64,000 nt of DNA from Pseudoalteromonas sp. NC201 (lineage in GTDB: Bacteria > Pseudomonadota > Gammaproteobacteria > Enterobacterales > Alteromonadaceae): positions 878,486-942,485 of the forward strand of contig NZ_CP022523.1 of NCBI RefSeq assembly GCF_002850255.1. The letters are read 5' to 3'. This document shows, in pieces, positions 1 to 8,697 of this stretch. A program made the position numbers and the translations under genes. The notes under the pieces were generated by a model. The model was not told the origin of the DNA and did not search any database. It worked only from the letters and a program-made list of their open reading frames with translations. Positions within the stretch are counted from its first letter, which is position 1; every line of letters starts with the position of its first letter.

Positions 1-670
1 TGCAAAAGAGCTACTGGTGGTGACCGAAGAGTGGAAGCCGTACAACTTCACCAATGACAAAGGTGAGGTTGTTGGGAGAGCAACAAAAAAGGTAAGGGAA
101 GTGCTTGCTGCTGCTGAAGTTGACTACGAGATAAAAGTTTACCCTTGGGTACGGGCAATGAAAATTGCCAAAGAGCGCCCAAATACAATGATTTACTCTA
201 TTTATCGTACCGCTGAGCGTGAAACTGACTATGAATGGGCATGCCCTTTGATCCGCCCTGTGGGCGTGTATTTCTTCAAGCTTAATACGCGCAAAGATAT
301 TCAAGTGGCTTCATTGGAAGATGCTAAGCAATACACTTCTGCAGTAGTAAAAGGCAATATCTATTATGATTTTTTGATTCAACACGGATTTACTCAAGGA
401 GATCATTTGATGGTCGCCGCCGACTCCAAAAGCTTTTACAAACTCTTTTTCAAAGGGCGGATAGATCTTGTAATGTCAACGGAATATATCATGAGTGAAG
501 AACTTAAGGCGGCCGGGCTCAATTATGATGAGGTTGTACCTCTGATAGAAGTAACCAAAGCTACTCAACAGCGTGGCTGTATGGCATTTAGCAAGGATAC
601 AGAACCTATGTTAATAGAGAGAATTAGGCGTGCTCTGGCAAAGCACAATCAAGAGTTTGTTGGATCATAA
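1..670 (+). CDS. ABC-type solute-binding protein, family 3 (5'-truncated)
   Basis: The frame is open from the first bases of the window, so the start and signal peptide lie outside it; about 222 residues are visible. The opening 'EEWKPYNF' followed by a predicted alpha/beta fold resembles periplasmic family-3 solute-binding proteins, which capture amino acids or similar small polar molecules for an ABC importer. Many stand-alone members of this type in marine gammaproteobacteria have no linked permease, and none is visible here. The ligand cannot be deduced. A hairpin follows the stop codon. Convergent with the next gene. The family assignment is reasonably secure, the function is inferred. 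Confidence 0.7.
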   Translation, partial: AKELLVVTEEWKPYNFTNDKGEVVGRATKKVREVLAAAEVDYEIKVYPWVRAMKIAKERPNTMIYSIYRTAERETDYEWACPLIRPVGVYFFKLNTRKDIQVASLEDAKQYTSAVVKGNIYYDFLIQHGFTQGDHLMVAADSKSFYKLFFKGRIDLVMSTEYIMSEELKAAGLNYDEVVPLIEVTKATQQRGCMAFSKDTEPMLIERIRRALAKHNQEFVGS

Positions 671-698
671 TGGGCAATCCTCAGGGAAAGATTGCCCA
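671..698. terminator. Hairpin between convergent genes
   Basis: A 9-bp perfect stem (TGGGCAATC / GATTGCCCA) begins directly after the stop of the solute-binding protein. No clear T-tract follows on either strand, so it is only a possible terminator or RNA 3'-end stabiliser. Confidence 0.4.
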
Positions 699-721
699 GA
701 GTGTTAGGGTACTAATCAATG

Positions 722-1303
722 TTAGTAGCTAAGCTCAATTTGACCAACTGCCACGCTGCCTTTATCCCACGTTGTTCTGCACTTGAAATCCAAAACAGCG
801 CTACTTTCGTAGTTATTGTCTAACATTGTGGTGTAGCTAACAAATTGCTCTTCTGCTACGTTTGGATCAGATATATCTGTCCAATAAAAAGCTTTACCAG
901 TTTCAAACTTGAACCATTTATCGATACCGCCATCACTTACTTTACGTATTCTCGAAATCGAACAGAAGGCATTAGTACCAGTTAATCCTTTAGTTGTTCC
1001 ATGAACGGTTAGCGTAAATTGGCCAATATTGGCATTTAGCGGCACGCTACAGTTGAAGTAACGATCAGTTCTTAAGTAGGCTGGATTGAAAATAAAGTAG
1101 CCATTTCCCGTGGCACCCGCTTGTTCGCTGTGTTTTTGTGTTAACGCCTCTAAGTTACCAACCGCATTTGCATGTTTAGTGAAAGCAGCAGCCTCTAGTT
1201 TAGTGTCTAAAGCACAGTTATTTGCACCTGAGTACAATTCCACATTAGCGTATGCTGAGTTCGCAGCGAATAATGAAACGATAATCGCAAGTTTGGTTTT
1301 CAT
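722..1303 (-). CDS. Secreted hypothetical protein, 193 aa
   Basis: I do not recognise the family. The N-terminus is a clear Sec signal peptide (basic MKTK, hydrophobic core, likely cleavage after 'SAYA' near residue 19), so the product is periplasmic or secreted. The mature part is rich in Asn, Thr and Gly and has four well-separated cysteines ('NNCALD', 'FNCSVP', 'FCSISR', 'FKCRTT') that could form two disulfides. The pattern of short polar strands suggests an all-beta fold. It is a single-gene unit convergent with the upstream solute-binding protein gene. No function can be assigned. Confidence 0.6.
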   Translation of the reverse strand: MKTKLAIIVSLFAANSAYANVELYSGANNCALDTKLEAAAFTKHANAVGNLEALTQKHSEQAGATGNGYFIFNPAYLRTDRYFNCSVPLNANIGQFTLTVHGTTKGLTGTNAFCSISRIRKVSDGGIDKWFKFETGKAFYWTDISDPNVAEEQFVSYTTMLDNNYESSAVLDFKCRTTWDKGSVAVGQIELSY

Positions 1304-1408
1304 ACTAATTCCTTGTTTTAGTTAGCGAAGTGGGTACATTAACAGGGAGAGCTGTTCGTGTAAATTAAATGTTTTTTAAATATTAATGAATGTGTTTTTT
1401 AGGAGAGT

Positions 1409-1436
1409 AAGAAGAAAAGCGCACCACATGGTGCGC
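1409..1436 (-). terminator. Rho-independent terminator of the deacetylase-fold gene
   Basis: Stem GCGCACCA/TGGTGCGC (1419-1426 with 1429-1436). On the minus strand it is followed by a T-rich tract ending near 1409. It lies downstream of the minus-strand gene at 1539-2444. Confidence 0.6.
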
Positions 1437-1538
1437 CTAATCAGTGCCATGGTGAAGGGGAAATTAACTAAAGGTGTTACACCAATCAAACCCTTCATAA
1501 TGATAAACGAATGAGCAAAATAAAAAGATCATCATTTT

Positions 1539-2444
1539 TTAAAGTTTTGCAGCTTGTTGCACTACAATCGCGTGGCGCTTTGCTAATCTTTGGTGATCTT
1601 TATCGTATCCGCCACCAATCACGGTTGCGACAGGGACACCATGCTTTTGACATAACGTCAGCACCAGTGCATCTCGTTTCGCAATGCCAAGCCATGAGAT
1701 ATCTAATTTACCTAAGTTATCACCTTGCCAAACATCGACACCAGCGTCGTACAGCACGATATCTGGATTTAGGTCAATCAATAATGACTCAAGCGTATGT
1801 GCAACAATTTCGAGGTAGTGTGTGTCACTGATCCCTATTTCTAAGCCAATATCTAAATCGCTAGCATGTTTACGGAATGGGAAGTTTTTCTCACAGTGGA
1901 TTGAGCAGGTATAAACATACGGGTTGTGCTTCAACATGGCAGCGGTGCCGTCACCTTGATGAACATCCAAGTCAAAGATTAAGGCATTGGTGATCTGATT
2001 ATTGTCGAGCAGATGTGTGGCCGTAAAGGCGAGATCGTTTACCATGCAAAAACCAGAGCCAAAATCATAATGTGCGTGGTGCGTGCCACCGGCTAAATGG
2101 CATGCAATACCATGTTTAAGCGCCAGTTCTGCAGTTTTTAGCGTTCCAAGAGGCGCAGTAAAAGTACGTGCCATAAGCTGCTCTGACCAAGGTAGACCTA
2201 TACGGCGCATCATTTTAGCGTCGAGTTGATTACGCCATAAGTCCCAAATATATTGCTCGCAGTGCACGCTTTCAAGTGGCGATGGGTCGCCGGGTTCAGG
2301 GCTATAAACATTGTTGTGAATGAGCCCTAATGCGTCTACTTCTTGGTATAGACGCGCAAATTTACTCATCACGAAGCGGTGCTTTGGGTCAAAATTGAAT
2401 GAGTAATTAGCGTGATAAACTAGTGGTAAATTTGGGTTGTTCAA
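1539..2444 (-). CDS. Histone deacetylase-superfamily amidohydrolase
   Basis: A 301-residue protein of the arginase/deacetylase fold (HDAC, AcuC and acetylpolyamine amidohydrolase relatives). Visible motifs are the active-site His pair in 'GGTHHAHYDFGSG', the zinc-binding 'DLDVHQGDGTA', a second metal Asp in 'DAGVDVWQGD' and the C-terminal 'GGGYD'. Family members remove acetyl groups from lysine or polyamines using Zn2+, and the substrate here is unknown. The length is typical for the short bacterial class. It is cytoplasmic, with no signal peptide. It lies just downstream of the two-component genes on the same strand, with a 39-bp gap, so co-transcription is possible. A hairpin with a T-tract follows. 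Confidence 0.85.
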   Translation of the reverse strand: MNNPNLPLVYHANYSFNFDPKHRFVMSKFARLYQEVDALGLIHNNVYSPEPGDPSPLESVHCEQYIWDLWRNQLDAKMMRRIGLPWSEQLMARTFTAPLGTLKTAELALKHGIACHLAGGTHHAHYDFGSGFCMVNDLAFTATHLLDNNQITNALIFDLDVHQGDGTAAMLKHNPYVYTCSIHCEKNFPFRKHASDLDIGLEIGISDTHYLEIVAHTLESLLIDLNPDIVLYDAGVDVWQGDNLGKLDISWLGIAKRDALVLTLCQKHGVPVATVIGGGYDKDHQRLAKRHAIVVQQAAKL

Positions 2445-2483
2445 AAACGGCTCCGGAAATGGCGATATGGCAGTGTAGCAATA

Positions 2484-3110
2484 TCAATCCCCGAAGCCGA
2501 GCGCTTTAGCTTTCAGTGTTGCTTGTGTTCTGTCTCGTACTTGTAGTTTTGCTAGCAAGCAAGAAACCGAGTTACGGATGGTACCTTCCGCTTTATATAA
2601 TGTGTTGGCGATTTCCTTATTGGAATATCCTTTCGCGATTAGTTTTAAAATATCCTTTTCTCGTGTGGTGAGCTTATCTAAAGTGGGGTCAGGTTTTAGT
2701 AGGGTCTCAGCAAGCTCGTCTTGGATGATGAGTTCACCTTGATGGACTTGTCGAACGGCATCAATTAGCTCTTCTAAGTCCACGTCCTTAAGAAGGCAGC
2801 CTTTAGCACCAAGTTCTAGGGCTAATTTTAGCTTTGCAGTATCGTTGAAGGTAGTGAGGATAATGACTTTAAAGTTTATAGCCAAAGGCAAAAGCTCGGT
2901 GAGCACATCGACACCATCTAGCTCAGGCATCCGCATATCTAAAAGTACAATGTCAGCTGTAATTTGGTTTAATTGAACCTGTTGAATGAACTCACTGCCG
3001 CTGCCACAACTTCCAGAACAAATAATGTCACCACTCAGCGAAAGCAGTGCTTGCATACCTTGGCGCACAAGCGCCTGATCATCGACTAGGTAAACTGATA
3101 TTTTAGCCAT
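2484..3110 (-). CDS. NarL/LuxR-type response regulator
   Basis: Receiver domain (about residues 1-120) with the acidic pocket and phospho-acceptor Asp in 'ADIVLLDMRMPELDG' and the switch Lys in 'GAKGCLLKDV'. A LuxR-type helix-turn-helix follows ('LTTREKDILKLIAKGYSNKEIA'). It should bind DNA when phosphorylated by the kinase encoded upstream. I chose the ATG at 3110 (MAKISVYLVDD) because it begins directly at the receiver. An in-frame ATG four codons earlier (3122) overlaps the kinase gene further. The overlap with the kinase stop implies translational coupling. The regulon is unknown; the neighbouring deacetylase-fold gene is an obvious candidate. Confidence 0.88.
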   Translation of the reverse strand: MAKISVYLVDDQALVRQGMQALLSLSGDIICSGSCGSGSEFIQQVQLNQITADIVLLDMRMPELDGVDVLTELLPLAINFKVIILTTFNDTAKLKLALELGAKGCLLKDVDLEELIDAVRQVHQGELIIQDELAETLLKPDPTLDKLTTREKDILKLIAKGYSNKEIANTLYKAEGTIRNSVSCLLAKLQVRDRTQATLKAKALGFGD

Positions 3111-4215
3111 TTGTCGTCCCAAAATGGATAGTTAATGTTACGCCTTGATGAGTTGACACATCAAGACTGCCGCCGAGTTCTTGGATCCGCTCCTGCATAC
3201 CAGCCAGACCATTTCCAAATCGAATACTATTTAAGGTAATGCCGTTATCGCTTATTTGTACTTTTAATCCTTGTTGACAATACACTCGTACTTGCATTTT
3301 ATCCGCCTTGGCGTGCTTCAAGGTATTGGTGATGGCCTCTTGGCAGCATTTTAGAATGCAATTGGCATAACTTAGTTTCTCGAGTAATGGGTGATGTTCA
3401 TAGTCGAGTTCAATGTTAAGACGAGGGATAGATTCAGTAAGCCTCAGCAAAGCATCATGGAGATCGATATGCTCGTTGCTACGCTTGTCGCTGACTAAAT
3501 CGCGAATACATTTTAGGGTGTCTTTAGCTTGCAAATAGCAGCTATCTAATAGCTCGGTCAATGGTGCCGCTGCAGTTCGTCTTGCGACATCTAAATTTAC
3601 AATCAGACTGGTTATTTGATGTCCAACGTCGTCATGTAACTCTCGTGCTAATTGAAGCCGCTCTTGTTTAGCAATACTTTGGCTTAGCAGAGACTGCGTT
3701 GCAGATAGCTGACTGTGGGCGAGTTGTAGCGCTTCTTTGGCTTCTTGTTCCTTTTGCATTCTTTTACACACCACGTACGCAAATAACTGAAAACAGGCAA
3801 ATAACACTGCGTTGAGATATTCAAAGCCATGTCCCCAAAAAAAGTATTGCGACGCAACATACAAGCAAGAGGTAACTAGGATATATCCAAGCGCAAAGCT
3901 CAAAGGAACATAAAAAGCAAGGATCCCAACGAGTTTTACATTGTAAATGAGATGAATTGCGGCGGGGGAGGTAAGATTAATTGACTGGATCAAAAGCGCC
4001 AATACAAACAGCATCGAATATCTAACCTTGTAGCCATAGTATTTTTCGGATTCATTGATACATAAAAGCACGAGGATCAAAACACCGATATGCTGTACCC
4101 AAGGCAGCCATTGTGCTTTTTGCTGAGCATAAACCAAACTTGGTATTGCAACGGCTAACCAAGTGAAAATGGTTGTTACTAACCAAGCCGTCGGATAGCG
4201 AAAAAACGCCGACAT
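3103..4215 (-). CDS. Sensor histidine kinase, NarL/DesK class
   Basis: A 370-residue membrane kinase. The first ~150 residues form about five or six hydrophobic spans with little periplasmic loop, a layout seen in DesK-type sensors of membrane state. A coiled linker ('ALQLAHSQLSATQSLL') leads to a HisKA_3 dimerisation helix whose phospho-acceptor is in 'ARELHDDVGHQ'. The HATPase domain shows the N box ('CCQEAITNTLKHAKA'), 'ISDNG' and 'NGLAGMQERIQELGG'. It pairs with the overlapping response regulator. The signal is not evident from the sequence. The pair starts divergently from the chemoreceptor gene. Confidence 0.88.
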   Translation of the reverse strand: MSAFFRYPTAWLVTTIFTWLAVAIPSLVYAQQKAQWLPWVQHIGVLILVLLCINESEKYYGYKVRYSMLFVLALLIQSINLTSPAAIHLIYNVKLVGILAFYVPLSFALGYILVTSCLYVASQYFFWGHGFEYLNAVLFACFQLFAYVVCKRMQKEQEAKEALQLAHSQLSATQSLLSQSIAKQERLQLARELHDDVGHQITSLIVNLDVARRTAAAPLTELLDSCYLQAKDTLKCIRDLVSDKRSNEHIDLHDALLRLTESIPRLNIELDYEHHPLLEKLSYANCILKCCQEAITNTLKHAKADKMQVRVYCQQGLKVQISDNGITLNSIRFGNGLAGMQERIQELGGSLDVSTHQGVTLTIHFGTTNG

Positions 4216-4444
4216 CTACTTACTCCGCTAAAAACCTGCTCTGCAGGTATTATTCCTTTATTCTCTTGCGAACCTATCCTAGCAGATATTTGTGACTCTG
4301 TGATGATGACGAATGTCATAAGTTTTACATTGTAAATCAAAGTGCAATAACGGTTTTTCATCCTTAATAGTGCATTGATTTGTGGCACCACTATTCCTGT
4401 TCTATCTTTATGTAACAATCTTTTCATAATTAGGGATACTCAGA

Positions 4445-7210
4445 ATGAAAAGTGTAAAGGCAAAACTTATTTCTGCGGTAACAGCGGGTTTAGTGGTAAT
4501 GCTCATCGGGGCGATGGTTACTGTTTTGGTGATGAAACGCGTAGCGGAACAGTATGACAACATGATAGACAATGAATTGGCTGCTCGCGAGCAAATAAAC
4601 ATAGTGCTCGATGATTTCAAAACCCAAGTACAAGAGTGGAAAAATGTACTCATTAGAGGAAGAGATCCTGCCCAGCTAAATAAATATTGGTCAAGATTTG
4701 AAACCAAAGAAGCTGAGGTACAAAAACAACTCAGTTCAATTGTTTCAGCCTATACATTACCACCTACCCTAGAAAATAAGTTGCGTGAATATCAAAAAGA
4801 GCACCTCACCTTAGGACAAAAATATCGTGAAGCGGTGGATCTATTCAAAAGTTCAGGCTTTGATATTAACCTTGCTGATGCTTCTGTGAGTGGAATAGAC
4901 CGCCAAGCAAGTGTGTACCTACTTGAAATTAATGAGCAAATTAACGCGTTAGTAGACACGAGAACGAGTGAAATTGTCGCAACAAAAAACCAACTTATCT
5001 TTTTTAGTACCCTAGGACTCATCGTTGTTGCGCTTGTGACTTTAGGATTACTGACTTGGTATATGCAGCATTTAATCACTCGTCCAATCCGCCGTGCATC
5101 TGATGTGGCAAAGGCAATTGCGAGTGGTCGATTAGACAACAAAGTCGTTGTACACAGTGACGATGAAATAGGTAACTTACTGACAAATCTACGGCAAATG
5201 CAAACTAGCTTACTTGATGCGACCCAAAAGCTAGAGCTACAAGCAAAAGAAAACTTACGGATCCGTTATGCGCTAAATAACGTGGCCGCGCCCGTGCTTT
5301 TATGTGATGACAGTAATCAAGTGATCTACGTAAACGCACAATGTGAGTCTTTGTTTGATCGTTACCGCACCGCGCTAAGCGTGCCTGCTGAAATTGTTAA
5401 TCATCCAATTCCCGAAGCTTTACTTCACAGCTCTAAAGCACTACACCAAGCCTCGGGTCAATTAGTACGCCAGTTAGAGTGGGAGTGGTGCGTAGGTGAC
5501 ATAATCATTGCGGCAACCGCCAACCCGGTTTCCGATCAAAATGGTAGGGTGTTAGGTACGGTATTTGAATTTAAGGATTTAAGTCAGACAAGACGTGCGG
5601 AGCAACAGGTTGAACAGCTCATTCAATCAGCTTCCGATGGCAAACTAAGTGAACGTCTAAACCTTGAGGGATACGTTGGCTCCATGAAATTAATAGCCAG
5701 CGGACTTAACAAACTACTTGATGCTGTTGAGCAACCTATTAGTCAAACAAAACAATATCTTACTTCGCTTTCAAAAGGAGAAATTCCTGAGCAGATTAAC
5801 GGTGAGTTTAAGGGCGAATTTGCGCAAATACATATGGCCTTACAACGTGCCACGTCTTCGCTTTCGTTACTTATTGAAGATACTTACAGTTTAGTTGCCG
5901 CTGCAGGAGAGGGGAGGCTTTCTACTCGGGCGGATGAGGCTAAACACCAAGGTGAATTTCGAAAAATCATTCGTGGTGTTAATGAAACACTTGACGCGGT
6001 CTCTAAACCCGTTGCACTTACAAGCGGATATCTAGAAAGTATCGCAAAAGGAGAGTTACCCGCCTTCACAAATGATGGTTATAAAGGAGAATTTGATAGC
6101 ATCTATCAAAGCCTCTTCGCTTGTGTTGGTGCGATAAAATTGATGCTAATCGATGCCGAAAAGCTTGCTGAAGCGGCCAGTGAGGGAGACTTACAACATA
6201 GAGCTGATGCCAGTAAACACCACGGCGCATATGCCAGTATAATCACAGCCATGAATGAAACGCTGGACTCGATAGAAGCGCCGCTTAAGGAGTGCATGAA
6301 TGTGATGGATGGGCTATCTCAAGGCAATTTAACTCGCCAAGTTGAAAAAAGCTATGCAGGTGATTTTGCGCTGTTGAAACAATCTGTGAATACCAGCGTT
6401 GGCAACTTAGCCAATATGATGCAAAAGCTGCTGGCCATGGCGGAATCCATCACTGTCTCGGTACAGCAGATCACCACAGGTATTGAAGAGTTAAGTGAAC
6501 GGTCCTCTTCTCAAGCCGCATCTATTGAAGAAACACGAGTATCAGTCGGTGAAATCACCGAAACCGTGCACTCAAACGCCAATAATGCGCAATCTGCTAA
6601 TCAGTTGGCTATAGAAGTTAACCAGCAAGCACAGCAAGGTGGAAAGGTTGTTGAGTCAACGATTGAGGCAATGACCGAGATTAGTAAGAGTGCCAAAGAA
6701 ATACTCACAGTCATTGAGGTTATTGATTCCATTGCATTTCAAACTAACTTATTAGCACTGAACGCCTCTGTTGAAGCTGCACGAGCGGGAGAAAAAGGAA
6801 AAGGTTTTGCGGTCGTTGCCTCAGAAGTAAGAAATTTAGCGCTGCGTAGTGCAAGTGCCTCAAAGGATATCTCTGAGCTGTTGGGAAGCAGTAACGTCAA
6901 AGTGAAGCAAGGGTCTAAGCTGGCTTCAGAATCCGGTGAAACGCTAAAAACCATTGTGGAAAGTGTATATGGGCTTGCATCGCAAGTGCAAACGATCGCT
7001 GAGGCTTGCAATACGCAATCGAGTGGTATTGAGCAAATTAATCTAGCGATTAAACAAATTGATGGTATTACGCAGCAAAACAATACTTTGGTAGAGATGA
7101 CGAATGCATCGGGGCTGTCGTTGTTGAGTAAAGCCAATGAATTGCGAGAGATGGTTGAGCAGTTTGATATCGGCAAGACTAAAGCGGAGTTGATGAAAGT
7201 GGTGAGCTAA
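4445..7210 (+). CDS. Methyl-accepting chemotaxis protein with PAS and repeated HAMP-like modules
   Basis: A 921-residue chemoreceptor. Order: TM1 (about 8-30), a helical periplasmic domain (about 35-180), TM2 (about 184-206), HAMP, a PAS-like domain (about 265-385), then roughly four HAMP-like segments recognisable by recurring 'SEGDLQ/GEGRLS ... [20 protein letters not shown]' motifs. The long methyl-accepting signalling hairpin follows, with the conserved tip '[19 protein letters not shown]' and '[13 protein letters not shown]'. It would relay a signal to CheW/CheA. The poly-HAMP layout recalls Aer2-type receptors. There is no C-terminal CheR-binding pentapeptide. It is a single gene with its own terminator. 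Confidence 0.9.
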   Translation: MKSVKAKLISAVTAGLVVMLIGAMVTVLVMKRVAEQYDNMIDNELAAREQINIVLDDFKTQVQEWKNVLIRGRDPAQLNKYWSRFETKEAEVQKQLSSIVSAYTLPPTLENKLREYQKEHLTLGQKYREAVDLFKSSGFDINLADASVSGIDRQASVYLLEINEQINALVDTRTSEIVATKNQLIFFSTLGLIVVALVTLGLLTWYMQHLITRPIRRASDVAKAIASGRLDNKVVVHSDDEIGNLLTNLRQMQTSLLDATQKLELQAKENLRIRYALNNVAAPVLLCDDSNQVIYVNAQCESLFDRYRTALSVPAEIVNHPIPEALLHSSKALHQASGQLVRQLEWEWCVGDIIIAATANPVSDQNGRVLGTVFEFKDLSQTRRAEQQVEQLIQSASDGKLSERLNLEGYVGSMKLIASGLNKLLDAVEQPISQTKQYLTSLSKGEIPEQINGEFKGEFAQIHMALQRATSSLSLLIEDTYSLVAAAGEGRLSTRADEAKHQGEFRKIIRGVNETLDAVSKPVALTSGYLESIAKGELPAFTNDGYKGEFDSIYQSLFACVGAIKLMLIDAEKLAEAASEGDLQHRADASKHHGAYASIITAMNETLDSIEAPLKECMNVMDGLSQGNLTRQVEKSYAGDFALLKQSVNTSVGNLANMMQKLLAMAESITVSVQQITTGIEELSERSSSQAASIEETRVSVGEITETVHSNANNAQSANQLAIEVNQQAQQGGKVVESTIEAMTEISKSAKEILTVIEVIDSIAFQTNLLALNASVEAARAGEKGKGFAVVASEVRNLALRSASASKDISELLGSSNVKVKQGSKLASESGETLKTIVESVYGLASQVQTIAEACNTQSSGIEQINLAIKQIDGITQQNNTLVEMTNASGLSLLSKANELREMVEQFDIGKTKAELMKVVS

Positions 7211-7251
7211 AGGTCAGCAAAATCTAGGGCCTGCTGACCTTTATTGTTTTT
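7209..7251 (+). terminator. Rho-independent terminator of the chemoreceptor gene
   Basis: An 11-bp perfect stem (AAAGGTCAGCA / TGCTGACCTTT, 7209-7219 with 7232-7242) overlaps the stop codon and is followed by ATTGTTTTT. Confidence 0.8.
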
Positions 7252-7329
7252 AGGAACATCACGTGACATGATTGGAGTAATTAGATGGCTTTTTAGCCGC
7301 TAACAATGTTAAGGGATAAGGCATAAACC

Positions 7330-7812
7330 ATGGTTACACCAATCATCATTATACTGTTACTTTGCGGCCCGTTATTGTTCGGTGTTATCTATTCAAAGAT
7401 AAGAGACGTACAGGTAGAGATCACAACGCTTGCCTGTTGGGGTCTCGGTATCGCATTTATGTTCTTTTTTATTGGCCATATCGTAAAAGCACAAGGGATG
7501 GTAGAAATGTTACCTAGTTGGGTGCCGTATAGGCTTCCTTTGGTGTACTTCACTGGTGTCATCGAACTCGTAGTAGCGATTCTGTTATTTATACCAAAAT
7601 ACCAATTACCTGCAGCAAAAGCGGCAATTGCCATTTTTATGCTGTTTTTTCCCGCAAATGTGTATGCCGCGCTCAATAGCGTTGGCCTGGGAGGACATCA
7701 GTGGGGACCAGTTTATTTGCTAATTAGAGCACCACTGCAAATCATATTGATTGCTTGGGCATATTTTATGTGTGTAAAACCGCTATCAATGCCTGTGGCT
7801 GAAATTAAATAA
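7330..7812 (+). CDS. DoxX-like membrane protein, 160 aa
   Basis: A small integral membrane protein with four or five hydrophobic helices (about 3-21, 33-52, 72-91, 97-116, 130-150). The arrangement and the motifs 'FFIGHIVKAQGM' and 'YFTGVIELVVAILLF' (Gly-Glu within a helix) are typical of the DoxX/DUF4267-like superfamily. Their biochemical role is poorly defined; some relatives associate with redox or thiol homeostasis. It stands alone between a terminator and a convergent hydrolase gene. The family call is moderate, the function unknown. Confidence 0.6.
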   Translation: MVTPIIIILLLCGPLLFGVIYSKIRDVQVEITTLACWGLGIAFMFFFIGHIVKAQGMVEMLPSWVPYRLPLVYFTGVIELVVAILLFIPKYQLPAAKAAIAIFMLFFPANVYAALNSVGLGGHQWGPVYLLIRAPLQIILIAWAYFMCVKPLSMPVAEIK

Positions 7813-7838
7813 AGCTCAGCTCAAGCAGAACACATAAA

Positions 7839-7875
7839 CAGAAAGGGGTGTGAGATTTACCCGCTTCCCTTTCTG
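7839..7875. terminator. Bidirectional hairpin between convergent genes
   Basis: A 9-bp perfect stem, CAGAAAGGG / CCCTTTCTG, with a 19-nt loop between the DoxX-like gene and the minus-strand hydrolase. The T-tracts are weak. Confidence 0.45.
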
Positions 7876-7890
7876 CATTTCGCGACTAGA

Positions 7891-8634
7891 CTATTGGTCG
7901 TTTGCTTTTTCATTCTCTAAGCAAGGTATACCAGCCAAATGATCAGCCAAAATTTGTGCTATTTTGTCGGTTAGCCAGCTCGGACCTTCGTCAGTCATGT
8001 CATTGTGTTTTGCGCTCGCTATCGTGACAACACAATCCTGATATTTGTGCTTTTCAGTACGACTTGGCAACACCCCTTTGTCCGCTGGAAAGTCACTTGC
8101 ACGTATCGACAATACCTTTACATCAAGGCTTCTCGGTAATGGCACTCTGCGATGATCTAGCGTAATGATTTGGTTTACAAATTTAGCCCCGTGATTGATT
8201 AACCATGCTGAAATGTCGCCGCCATTAGAATGGCCAATTAAGAGGATATGCTCAAAATCAAAGGTGGTGAGTTTTGGCTTAAAGTAATCGTGAATAAACA
8301 CCAGCGTATCAGCGCCCCGTTGCCAGTTTTCTGCGCGTGTTTCGTATAAGTTCCCCTCGACGGAAAGAGGAGGATCAGTTGCAAGCTCATGGCCTACAGT
8401 AATAACCAAATATCCAGCTCGGTTTAGCGTCTTGACCAAAAATTGATAGTCAGTATGTGAGACACCATAGCCGGCGCTTAGCAGTGCAACAGGACAAGGT
8501 GCCGCTTTTGAACAGTGATTGATGTCGGTTGGCAAATGAGTTTCTACTGGAATTGCTCTATCACGAGCTGGATCAATTACGGTTTCAGCGGCCAAAACGA
8601 ATGGCAGACATAATAATAAAAGTGGGCGTAACAT
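7891..8634 (-). CDS. Secreted alpha/beta-hydrolase, 247 aa
   Basis: A short signal peptide ('MLRPLLLLCLPFVLA', cleavage near residue 16) precedes an alpha/beta-hydrolase domain. The nucleophile elbow is 'LIGHSNGGDIS' and the catalytic His is probably in 'ASAKHNDMTDEG'. The oxyanion region resembles the 'SAGYGVSHTDY' loop of dienelactone-hydrolase or PAF-acetylhydrolase-like enzymes, so an esterase or lipase role in the periplasm is likely. The substrate is unknown. It is downstream of the M1 aminopeptidase gene on the same strand, but a terminator separates them, so it is probably expressed separately. Confidence 0.75.
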   Translation of the reverse strand: MLRPLLLLCLPFVLAAETVIDPARDRAIPVETHLPTDINHCSKAAPCPVALLSAGYGVSHTDYQFLVKTLNRAGYLVITVGHELATDPPLSVEGNLYETRAENWQRGADTLVFIHDYFKPKLTTFDFEHILLIGHSNGGDISAWLINHGAKFVNQIITLDHRRVPLPRSLDVKVLSIRASDFPADKGVLPSRTEKHKYQDCVVTIASAKHNDMTDEGPSWLTDKIAQILADHLAGIPCLENEKANDQ

Positions 8635-8642
8635 ATTTATCC

Positions 8643-8681
8643 TAAAAAATAGTGGCGCTCGGCAAAAGCCAAAAGCGCCAC
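8643..8681 (-). terminator. Rho-independent terminator of the aminopeptidase gene
   Basis: Stem GTGGCGCT / AGCGCCAC (8652-8659 with 8674-8681). Read on the minus strand it is followed by a TATTTTTT tract. Confidence 0.75.
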
Positions 8682-8697
8682 AACTGGTTGGAGTCTT

